NCBI GenBank assembly: GCA_005792225.1
Contig: SXSP01000437.1
Coordinates: 1-7,455 of the forward strand
DNA from: Bdellovibrionales bacterium
Lineage (GTDB): Bacteria > Bdellovibrionota > Bdellovibrionia > Bdellovibrionales > JAMPXM01
Length of the DNA: 7,455 nucleotides
Reading direction: 5' to 3'
Shown here: positions 1 through 6,194 of the stretch, piece after piece
Layout of the letters: every line of letters starts with the position of its first letter
Position numbering within the stretch: position 1 is the stretch's first letter
Translations under genes and position numbers: made by a program
The notes under the pieces: generated by a model
What the model saw: only the letters and a program-made list of their open reading frames with translations
What the model was told of the DNA's origin: nothing
Database searches by the model: none

Positions 1-1479
1 AGTTTAACTTATGATGAGGGTAATAAAAGTATCAAACTCGACGAGGTCAAGTTTGATTCGTTGACGAAGGATATACCATTAGCCGAGCGGGCGGCGTACA
101 AAGTCATCGCAAGAGAATTTTATTTGCCACTCGTACAGGTCGGTTCTTTAACGACTCCTTTTGACAATACGCTCAAAGCGAGATTGCAAATGAGATATCC
201 GGGAGTTCCCCTGCAGGACGCATTGAAGGGTGACGCTGCCAGGCTTCTAGAAACCATTTTGGCGCTCAGAAACATTTATGGAACAACTCTTTCATCCGTA
301 ATCCCTTCAGATCTCCAGAAGCTTCTCGAGAAAGCGAAAGCCGGAAACGATCTGACGAAGCTTGAATCAGAGTACTATGTCGAGCAGTCCTTTGCGCTCG
401 ATCTCTTTTCTCTCGCGGTTGACACTAGATTCAAACCGATATTCATTGCCGCTGCCGTTAAATTCGACGATGCGGCTTCCGCGGGTCTCATCGACGGAAC
501 CGCGGAAAAATTCGTTGAGGTTCTCAAAAACAAAAACAAAAACAGATTAGAGCGCACTCTCACGAGCTGTCGTGATCGCTTCGCAAACGTCATGGAGATG
601 AACGAAGGGAACGTGCGGAACACCCGGCGACTCATCAACGAAGTCCGGGCGGCCTCGAAGAAAGTGATCCGCAATTTTGCGGCGGACCAGGCTGATCTCC
701 AGAAGCTTGAAAAAGAGATCGACGAGATTCAGTTTCAAATTGTCGACAATGCGGTCGAGCGCCTTCGCGGACTCCGTCAGCTCGTCCATAGAAATTTGCG
801 GACTGAACTTCAGCATGCCCAGAATACCAAAGGTTTCGACAACTTGCTCATTCTTAAATTCATTTTGCAAAACGCGAAATCGACGCCCGACGATGAAAAC
901 GAAAAGCATGAGATAGAGAGAAAATGCGAGGATCTCACCCAAACTTCACTCACCGATGCGGCATATACAGTCCAAGGCCGAATCATGGTGAGCTGGTTCA
1001 CGTCAGTTACGCCCGAGACGGGGCTCTCGATCCTCGCGCACGAAGTCGGGCACGTCGTTTCTCGGCGTCTGAGATCGCGTGCGGATATGGGTGTTTCCAC
1101 CGCGCGGTTTGAAAAGTCGCTGACATGCGTGGCAAACCGAAATCCATTCGTGGTTAAGCCCAAGAAACTCACCGCCGAGCAAAACACGACGTGGTCTGAA
1201 GAAGATTGGGCGGATCACTTCTCGGCACTCGTCATAAACCAACTCGTCGCCGATAGAAGTCTAGCGGGGAAGCGGTCGAAAAACCTGGGCTGCGCCCTTG
1301 TTCAGGATTTCGGCATCGTCTACTTCGGAGACGAAATCGAACCCTCTGCGAATGATTCGCACTCGTCCTCGTTTCTTCGACTTCTTTTGCACGGCTACGA
1401 CCGGGGTCATTTGACTCCACAGTGTCAGCCCTTCCTCGAATATGCGAAGAAACGGAAACGCCCCCTCCGCTGTAGTTAG
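1..1479 (+). CDS. HEXXH zinc metallopeptidase (gluzincin-like), 5' partial
   Basis: The frame is open from base 1 to the TAG at 1477-1479, so the gene starts off the left edge; the TTG at 61 is probably an internal leucine. The visible 492 residues (counted from base 1) contain HEVGH at 347-351 (bases 1039-1053), the zinc-binding and catalytic-glutamate motif, preceded by a strand-like stretch GRIMVS. Fifty residues later comes E401-D-W-A-D405, matching the ExxxD third-ligand motif of gluzincins such as M13 and M48. The central part (about 185-270) is charged and helical, possibly coiled coil. Six cysteines, three of them after the active site, would suit an exported, disulphide-bonded enzyme, but the signal peptide region is missing. 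I do not recognise the family: the M13 ENIAD context and M48 membrane segments are absent. A proteolytic role is inferred from the motifs; substrate is unknown. By eye it is more AT-rich than the genes downstream. Confidence 0.8.
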   Translation, partial: SLTYDEGNKSIKLDEVKFDSLTKDIPLAERAAYKVIAREFYLPLVQVGSLTTPFDNTLKARLQMRYPGVPLQDALKGDAARLLETILALRNIYGTTLSSVIPSDLQKLLEKAKAGNDLTKLESEYYVEQSFALDLFSLAVDTRFKPIFIAAAVKFDDAASAGLIDGTAEKFVEVLKNKNKNRLERTLTSCRDRFANVMEMNEGNVRNTRRLINEVRAASKKVIRNFAADQADLQKLEKEIDEIQFQIVDNAVERLRGLRQLVHRNLRTELQHAQNTKGFDNLLILKFILQNAKSTPDDENEKHEIERKCEDLTQTSLTDAAYTVQGRIMVSWFTSVTPETGLSILAHEVGHVVSRRLRSRADMGVSTARFEKSLTCVANRNPFVVKPKKLTAEQNTTWSEEDWADHFSALVINQLVADRSLAGKRSKNLGCALVQDFGIVYFGDEIEPSANDSHSSSFLRLLLHGYDRGHLTPQCQPFLEYAKKRKRPLRCS

Positions 1480-1565
1480 GATGCGGCGTTGCAAGCAGAA
1501 GGTACGCCGTACCGCAGGCGGTAGGGACTACCGCCTGCGGTACGGCGTACCCTATCCTCCCCGGG
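1480..1565. other. Intergenic gap between metallopeptidase and selO
   Basis: These 86 nt hold a 51-nt palindrome (1501-1551) and little else. I see no convincing -35/-10 pair and no Shine-Dalgarno sequence before the ATG at 1566; the last 14 nt are C-rich and pyrimidine-rich. selO is therefore either read through from the metallopeptidase gene or driven from a promoter inside its 3' end. Confidence 0.6.
1501..1551. repeat. Perfect 24-bp inverted repeat with nested hairpins (REP/BIME-like)
   Basis: The arms 1501-1524 and 1528-1551 are exact reverse complements separated by the 3-nt loop GGA. Each arm is itself built of two overlapping smaller dyads: GGTAC-GCC-GTACC (1501-1513) and ACCGC-AG-GCGGT (1511-1522), mirrored on the other side. 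The centre reads GTAG-GGA-CTAC, and GTAG is the tetranucleotide that marks many REP elements. The structure could fold as one long hairpin or as a cruciform of small hairpins. No T-run follows on either side, so it does not look like an ordinary intrinsic terminator. A dispersed REP/BIME-type or small palindromic repeat is the favoured reading; copy number in the genome cannot be seen here. Confidence 0.9.
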
Positions 1566-3005
1566 ATGAAGTACCTTCCGCAGCCGGCGATTTTAGAATT
1601 GGGTGATGGGTTCTACGACGAAGTGGAGCCCGCGAAATTTCCGAACCTCAAGCTTCGCTTCCGAAATCAGGAGTGGGCGGCACGCGTCGGGCTCGGAGAT
1701 CTGACTCCGGAGGAGTGGGAGAGACACTTCGCCAGGTTTGAGCCGCTCCCGCAAAATCTTCCGAAGCCGCTGGCGCTTCGGTATCACGGTCATCAGTTTC
1801 AATCGTATAACCCGGAGCTCGGCGACGGTCGCGGGTTTCTCTTTGCCCAGTTCCTCGATCCGAAAGAGCCGCGAAGGCTCCTCGATCTCGGCACCAAGGG
1901 ATCGGGACAGACTCCTTGGTCACGAAGTGGCGATGGAAGACTCACGCTGAAGGGCGCGGTCCGCGAGGTCCTCGCGACCGAGATGCTCGAGGCACTGGGC
2001 GTGTACACCTCGAAGACCTTCAGCGTTTTTGAGACGGGTGAGTCGCTTCAAAGGCACGACGAGCCTTCGCCGACGCGAGCGGGGGTGCTCGTGAGGCTTA
2101 ATCACAGCCACATCCGATTCGGCACGTTTCAGAGGTATGCATTTCTTCAAGATACCGGGCGGCTCCGGGCGCTCCTCAACTACAGCATCAGGCATTACTA
2201 TCCGGAGCTTGCGGAAATTCCCGATGAGGAAAAACCGGTGGCGTTCGTGCGGGAAGTTTCGCTGAGAGCAGCCGATCTCTGCGCGCAGTGGATGACGGCG
2301 GGCTTCGTCCACGGCGTTCTCAACACGGACAATATGAACATCACGGGTGAGAGTTTCGATTACGGTCCTTACCGGTTTCTTCCGAAGTACGATCCGGAAT
2401 TTACGGCGGCGTACTTCGATCAAACGGGACTTTACGCTTTTGGGCGACAATCCGAGGCCGTTCTCTGGAATTTGGAGCAGCTCGCGACGAGTCTGCTGCC
2501 GATCCTCGATGCCGACGAGACTCCGCAGGAGCCGTTGATCGAGGCGCTGCAGATGTTCGCCCCTCGGTTCAACGAAACTATTGTAAAGAAGCTCCTCGAA
2601 CGTCTCGGGCTCTCGTCACGCGGGACCGAGATTGATGATCAGCTCTTCATCGCCGTCTTTAACTTCTTTGGTGCTTCGCAGGTCTCGTATCCGCAGTTTT
2701 TTCATGATTGGTACGGTGGGCGAGCGAGCCGCGATCGCGCCTTGAAAAGTCCCGAGGCGGACCTGTATAAGGGTGAGCACTTCGACGTGATGCTTGAGAG
2801 ATTCGAGGCGTATGAACCGACGCCCGAAGCGAGCTCGCGTTTAAGCGATGACTACTTCAAACGCCTGAAGCCCTGTTCGCTCCTGATCGACGAGATCGAG
2901 TGGATCTGGGACGCGATCGCAAAAGTCGACGACTGGTCGAGATTTGAAAAAAAGGTCGAAGACATCAGGGAAATGGGACGCCTCTATGGCCGACGTCAGA
3001 TTTAA
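1566..3005 (+). CDS. selO: SelO-family protein adenylyltransferase (UPF0061/YdiU), divergent
   Basis: SelO proteins have a protein-kinase fold but bind ATP in flipped orientation and transfer AMP to Ser/Thr/Tyr of target proteins; they are linked to redox homeostasis. The 479 residues match the bacterial family length of about 480. Diagnostic blocks in order: HGHQF (74-78), ELGDGRG (84-90), KGSGQTPWSRSGDGR (111-125), HIRFGTFQ (182-189), HGVLNTDNMNITGESFDYGP (249-268). The catalytic set is present: K111, E134, D255, N256 and D265, spaced as in Pseudomonas SelO. The ATG start gives an N-terminus (ELGDGFYDEVEP) that lines up with the family, though no Shine-Dalgarno is visible. The C-terminal third is unusual: the family's NPxYxxRN-like segment is replaced by KPCSLLIDE (435-443), and neither redox cysteine known from E. 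coli SelO (C272, C476) has a counterpart; only C239 and C437 are present. The stop overlaps the next gene by 20 nt. Confidence 0.92.
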   Translation: MKYLPQPAILELGDGFYDEVEPAKFPNLKLRFRNQEWAARVGLGDLTPEEWERHFARFEPLPQNLPKPLALRYHGHQFQSYNPELGDGRGFLFAQFLDPKEPRRLLDLGTKGSGQTPWSRSGDGRLTLKGAVREVLATEMLEALGVYTSKTFSVFETGESLQRHDEPSPTRAGVLVRLNHSHIRFGTFQRYAFLQDTGRLRALLNYSIRHYYPELAEIPDEEKPVAFVREVSLRAADLCAQWMTAGFVHGVLNTDNMNITGESFDYGPYRFLPKYDPEFTAAYFDQTGLYAFGRQSEAVLWNLEQLATSLLPILDADETPQEPLIEALQMFAPRFNETIVKKLLERLGLSSRGTEIDDQLFIAVFNFFGASQVSYPQFFHDWYGGRASRDRALKSPEADLYKGEHFDVMLERFEAYEPTPEASSRLSDDYFKRLKPCSLLIDEIEWIWDAIAKVDDWSRFEKKVEDIREMGRLYGRRQI

Positions 3006-3711
3006 TATTCTCCGGCAGGAAGCGGACTTCGTTGCCATCGCGAAGCCTCCGGGGTTTCACGTCCACCAGCCGGAGTTTCCGCGCAGGCGAGTTCCGAAAG
3101 AAGTGACGTGCCTGCCGAATCTTCGCGATCAAATCCAGCAGTATGTTTACCCGGTTCACCGGATCGACGTGGGAACCGAGGGCGTGCTGGTCTTCGCGCT
3201 GAATAAAGAAACCGCCAATGGTTTATGCCGCCAGTTTCAAGGCGGTCTCGTCAGGAAAACTTATTATGCCATCGTTCGCGGCTACACGCAGGACGAAGGC
3301 GTGATCGACATTCCGCTTGAACTCGATTCGACGGGTGAGGCGGCCGAGTCCCTGACGACCTACCGAACACTCGCGCGCACCGAGCTCCCGTACGCTGTAG
3401 GAAAGCGACACGCGAGCGCACGCTATTCCTTCGTCGAAGCGAAGCCCGAAACGGGCAGGTACCATCAAGTCCGCAGACACTTCGGTCGGCTCTCTCATCC
3501 TCTCGTTGGCGACCGGGAGCATGGGGATTCGCACCACAATCGATTTTTCCGTGAGACTCTTGGTCTCGGGGGTTTGTGGCTTAAGGCGAAGTCGATTGAG
3601 TTCAATCACCCGGCGAATGGTGAACGGATCTCCATCGAGAGTCCGTGGACTCCGCGGTGGAAAGAATGTTTGAATAAGCTCGGCTGGAAGGTTCCTGGGG
3701 AGGAAGCATGA
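2986..3711 (+). CDS. truC: tRNA pseudouridine(65) synthase TruC-like (RluA family)
   Basis: RluA-family enzymes isomerise uridine to pseudouridine in RNA; TruC acts on U65 of tRNA. The 241 residues (from ATG 2986) resemble E. coli TruC along the length: FVAIAKPPGFHVH (15-27), LRDQI (46-50), the catalytic block HRIDVGTEGVLVFAL (58-72) with D61 as the expected catalytic aspartate, YYAIVRGY (93-100), ETGRYHQVRRHF (155-166), HPLVGDREHGD (171-181), and the final KLGWK. The usual HRLDxxTSG reads HRIDxxTEG here. There is no S4 domain, as in TruC. The frame is open to an ATG at 2944, but the 14 extra residues have no family counterpart and would lengthen the overlap with selO; from 2986 the overlap is 20 nt, with a weak GGGA 7 nt upstream. 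Translation is probably coupled to selO. The exact substrate, tRNA rather than rRNA, is inferred from similarity. Confidence 0.9.
   Translation: MADVRFNILRQEADFVAIAKPPGFHVHQPEFPRRRVPKEVTCLPNLRDQIQQYVYPVHRIDVGTEGVLVFALNKETANGLCRQFQGGLVRKTYYAIVRGYTQDEGVIDIPLELDSTGEAAESLTTYRTLARTELPYAVGKRHASARYSFVEAKPETGRYHQVRRHFGRLSHPLVGDREHGDSHHNRFFRETLGLGGLWLKAKSIEFNHPANGERISIESPWTPRWKECLNKLGWKVPGEEA
3697..3704 (+). promoter_or_regulatory. Shine-Dalgarno of ankyrin gene
   Basis: GGGGAGGA lies 3 nt before the ATG at 3708, inside the last codons of truC. It is a strong ribosome-binding site and, with the 4-nt ATGA stop/start overlap, points to coupled translation of truC and the ankyrin gene. Confidence 0.75.
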
Positions 3712-4244
3712 TCGAAAACGAACTTTACGATCTCGTTCACGCGGGCGATTTACCGGGAGTATCGAAGTGGCTCGACCAAACGCCCGACGATCTCAACAAC
3801 TTCGTCAGCGATGGTTATGCGCCCCTGCACGTCGCGTGTCTATTCGGCCATGAGGCGATTGTGCATCATCTCATCAACCGCGGAGCTCTCGTGAATCTGA
3901 ACGCGATGAATGCCTCACGCGCAACGCCCCTTCATCTCGCGGTGATGTTCCGCGATGAGGAAACGGCGAAGAGAATGGCACTCTATCTTCTCAATAACGG
4001 CGCCGAGCTCAATGCGAAGCAAGACGGAGGACAAACGCCGCTTCATCACGCGGTTGCGCGCGGGTCCGTTATTCTCGTCAAAGCACTCATCGAGGAGGGA
4101 GCCGATCCCTTCTTTGAAGATGATCTCAAGCGCAGCCCGACCGATATCGCGAAAGAACTCAAAGGCGAGAGCGCCGAGCAAGTGGATGAGATTCGCTCCT
4201 CGCTCAAACGCGCGTTCTCACTTCCGCTTGAATCCCGAACATAA
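3708..4244 (+). CDS. Small ankyrin-repeat protein
   Basis: The 178-residue product is essentially all ankyrin repeats, a protein-binding solenoid. After an N-terminal cap helix pair (about 1-34) come a repeat at 35-67 with APLHVACLFGHEAIVHHLINRGA, a repeat at about 70-105 with TPLHLAV and a 3-4 residue insertion before its second helix (ALYLLNNGAELNAK), a repeat at 106-138 with TPLHHAVARGSVILVKALIEEGADP, and a degenerate capping repeat from 139 (RSPTDIAKEL) running into a charged C-terminal helix. There is no signal peptide or membrane segment, so it is probably cytoplasmic. Its start overlaps the truC stop (ATGA) and has a strong Shine-Dalgarno, making it the third gene of the selO-truC operon. 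The partner protein is unknown; an adaptor role for a neighbour's product is only a guess. Its 3' end overlaps the convergent protease gene by 27 nt. Confidence 0.9.
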   Translation: MIENELYDLVHAGDLPGVSKWLDQTPDDLNNFVSDGYAPLHVACLFGHEAIVHHLINRGALVNLNAMNASRATPLHLAVMFRDEETAKRMALYLLNNGAELNAKQDGGQTPLHHAVARGSVILVKALIEEGADPFFEDDLKRSPTDIAKELKGESAEQVDEIRSSLKRAFSLPLESRT

Positions 4245-6119
4245 ATTTTTGAATGAGTTGTAGGCCGCGGTCGGATCCGTCGACCGCATGATCTTTGTCA
4301 CCACGTGATTCGTGTTTGGGCCGTAGACCGAGCAAGAGAAGATGACGACGTCGCGCCCTTTTTTGTCTTTCGCGACTCCTGAGACAATCCGGGCGGGCGA
4401 GGAGTCGACGTCGAGCATTCCCAAGATCAAGCTCTTTTGTTTGACCGTGACGCCTAAAATCCTTGCCGAATTGAGAGCGAACTTGCGCGCGGAACTATCA
4501 AAGGACGGGGGAAGAACGGTTTCGCCTTCTTCGGTGATGGAGTACATGGGATTCTCTTCGAAATCCCCCGCGGCTTTTCTGCGGGCGTAGAGGTCGAAGT
4601 GCGATCCGTCTCGCTCGATCTTCGCTCCCATGAACTCGATGTCTTCCGGAAATTTGACCTCGTAAGAATCAAGCCGCTTCTCGTGAAGTGCGCTCGCGAG
4701 AACACGCACCTGGTTTTGCGTCGTTTGTGAGCTCCGCGCGGAGATCGCGGCGAAGGTGGGAACCTTCGCGAAATACTCAGCGAGGTTCGCATCATTGAGC
4801 CAAATCGAAAATCCGAAGATGTTCGTTCCCTGTTGCACCCAAAGGTTGTGTGATTCGGCCGAGGGATCGGTGTCGTTGATGACTTTGAACTGACACGATG
4901 GAGCTTGGCTGAAGACCGCGTTCTTTATGGCTTCATTCGTGAGCTTTCCGCACTTCGCCACCTGCGGATGCGAACGGAAGGAGTTTCTTTGATCGGCGGT
5001 CAATCTCTTCTCGATCGCGGGCCACGCGCCATCGTGTTTGAGCTGACCAACGAGGGCGAGAGGCTTCGATTCAAGCAGACGTTGGCCGTTCTGCTCAAGC
5101 AGGCTTTTCTTCGACTTCGCATTGAAGCGCTGAACGGTGAAGACAGCCGAATCGCCGAACCCGAAGCAGGCGTGAAGGACATCGTTGTTGCCCTTCTTCT
5201 TCATTTGTTTACATGAGTCGAAGACTCTGGGGAGGGCGACCGTTAGAACTTGAGTTCCAAAGTCAAAGGTCTGCTCCTTGAAATTCTTGTTTTCAGCGAA
5301 GGATTTTCCCGCCTTCGCCTGAGTGATGCCGGGTTCGAGTTCGTTTTGCCGGGCTTCACGGAGGCTCTCGATCCGTTGATCTTTTAGTATTTCGCGCGCT
5401 TCCGTTACCGTAGAGAATTGCATGGAAAAATCTATGAAGGTGCTGACTTCGTTCAGCGGAATTCCGAAGTTCTCGTTAAGCCGATCCGCCGAGTACTTGC
5501 TCGCGACCCCGACGATATCCCCGTGGTCATCGAAGAGGGGGCCGCCGCTACTTCCGGGCCCCATCGGCGTCGTGACTTCCATTTCTTCGGAGCCGATGGC
5601 GTTTTTGCGGTAACCTTTGACGAGTCCGTGTGCGATCGTGAAATCCATGCCGCGCGGATGACCGATGATGTACGCCGTATCGTTTAGCCCCGGCTTGAGG
5701 TTTGAAAGCTTGAAGTGCGACTTGGGCTTAACCGCGAGTTTGACGAGGCAGAGGTCCACCTGGCGCTCGCCTCCGCATTGACCCACCTGAAAGTCTTTGA
5801 TGACTTTGTTGTCTCTCGTTACGAACTCGATCGAATAGCCCTTTTCATGGATCACGTTCTTCACGACGTGGTGGTTCGTGAGGAGAGCACCTTCGGGAGA
5901 GATGAAAAATCCCGTCCCGACGACGACCGGAACTCCGTGCAGTTTCACGATGATCTTCACGACCGCGGGCGAAAGTTTTTTGAAGAGCTCATCGGATGTT
6001 GGAACGTAAGACGCACGCGTCGATGTGGGTCGAGGGGACTCCTCGGCCCGTGCGATCATCACACCGATCAACAGGATCGATGCGAGCAAGACAAACTGTG
6101 TTTTGAATCGACACGTCAT
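4218..6119 (-). CDS. Exported trypsin-like serine protease with long C-terminal region
   Basis: The N-terminus is a clear signal peptide: basic start, hydrophobic core FVLLASILLIGVMI and likely cleavage after ARA (about residue 25), so the product is periplasmic or secreted. Residues about 43-235 form an S1C/HtrA-like trypsin fold domain: GTGFFISPEGALLTNHHVV (catalytic H84), DLCLVKL (D122), IGHPRG, and GPGSSGGPLFDDHGDIVGV (S191). Numbering is from the ATG at 6119; a GTG one codon upstream (6122) is an alternative start giving 634 residues. No PDZ domain follows. Instead about 390 residues (240-633) of unrecognised sequence contain six spaced cysteines, enough for several disulphides, and stretches such as CQFKVINDTDP and TKIMRSTDP that look loosely alike. 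The region might bind substrate or regulate the protease, but this is not shown. No strong Shine-Dalgarno is visible. It is divergent from the SIMPL gene and convergent with the ankyrin gene. Confidence 0.88.
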   Translation of the reverse strand: MTCRFKTQFVLLASILLIGVMIARAEESPRPTSTRASYVPTSDELFKKLSPAVVKIIVKLHGVPVVVGTGFFISPEGALLTNHHVVKNVIHEKGYSIEFVTRDNKVIKDFQVGQCGGERQVDLCLVKLAVKPKSHFKLSNLKPGLNDTAYIIGHPRGMDFTIAHGLVKGYRKNAIGSEEMEVTTPMGPGSSGGPLFDDHGDIVGVASKYSADRLNENFGIPLNEVSTFIDFSMQFSTVTEAREILKDQRIESLREARQNELEPGITQAKAGKSFAENKNFKEQTFDFGTQVLTVALPRVFDSCKQMKKKGNNDVLHACFGFGDSAVFTVQRFNAKSKKSLLEQNGQRLLESKPLALVGQLKHDGAWPAIEKRLTADQRNSFRSHPQVAKCGKLTNEAIKNAVFSQAPSCQFKVINDTDPSAESHNLWVQQGTNIFGFSIWLNDANLAEYFAKVPTFAAISARSSQTTQNQVRVLASALHEKRLDSYEVKFPEDIEFMGAKIERDGSHFDLYARRKAAGDFEENPMYSITEEGETVLPPSFDSSARKFALNSARILGVTVKQKSLILGMLDVDSSPARIVSGVAKDKKGRDVVIFSCSVYGPNTNHVVTKIMRSTDPTAAYNSFKNLCSGFKRK

Positions 6120-6194
6120 CACTAGAAAAGATCGGCAATTCGGGCCAAACTCTTAAGGAACTCGACCTTAGCCATACAAGAAAAGGATTTCTTC
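6120..6194. promoter_or_regulatory. Divergent intergenic region with short dyad
   Basis: These 75 nt separate the starts of the protease (minus strand) and the SIMPL gene (plus strand), so promoters for both should lie here or overlap the gene starts. I could not assign -35/-10 boxes with confidence. A small dyad, TAAGG (6154-6158) and CCTTA (6166-6170) around a 7-nt spacer, sits near the middle and could be an operator half-site pair, though its length is within chance. Confidence 0.4.
6183..6187 (+). promoter_or_regulatory. Shine-Dalgarno of SIMPL gene
   Basis: AAGGA lies 7 nt before the ATG at 6195 and supports that start, which also opens directly into a signal peptide. Confidence 0.6.

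Noticed and set aside
61..63. TTG as the start codon of the first gene
   Set aside because: The same frame is open with plausible coding sequence back to base 1 and there is no clear ribosome site before 61, so the gene most likely begins off the window.
547..942. 131-codon antisense open frame inside the metallopeptidase gene
   Set aside because: No motif, no ribosome site, and the opposite strand is continuous with the HEXXH protein.
1501..1551. Palindrome as a Rho-independent terminator of the metallopeptidase gene
   Set aside because: The stem is strong but is followed by CTATCCTCC on the plus strand and TTCTGCTTGC on the minus strand, with no run of T in either direction.
1920..2450. 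176-codon antisense open frame inside selO
   Set aside because: Its product is very rich in arginine with no recognisable motif, as expected for the shadow of a GC-rich gene; selO itself is clearly coding here.
2944..2985. Longer start for the TruC-like gene at ATG 2944
   Set aside because: The extra 14 residues (basic, KKRSKTSGKWD) have no TruC counterpart and lie entirely over selO coding sequence; ATG 2986 begins right before the conserved N-terminus.
5673..5681. TACGCCGTA inside the protease gene as another copy of the palindrome arm
   Set aside because: Only 9 nt match, they encode protease residues in frame, and no inverted partner lies nearby; chance is sufficient.
5715..6125. 136-codon plus-strand open frame opposite the protease N-terminus
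   Set aside because: It is antisense to the signal peptide and catalytic domain, has low-complexity charged composition and no family signal.
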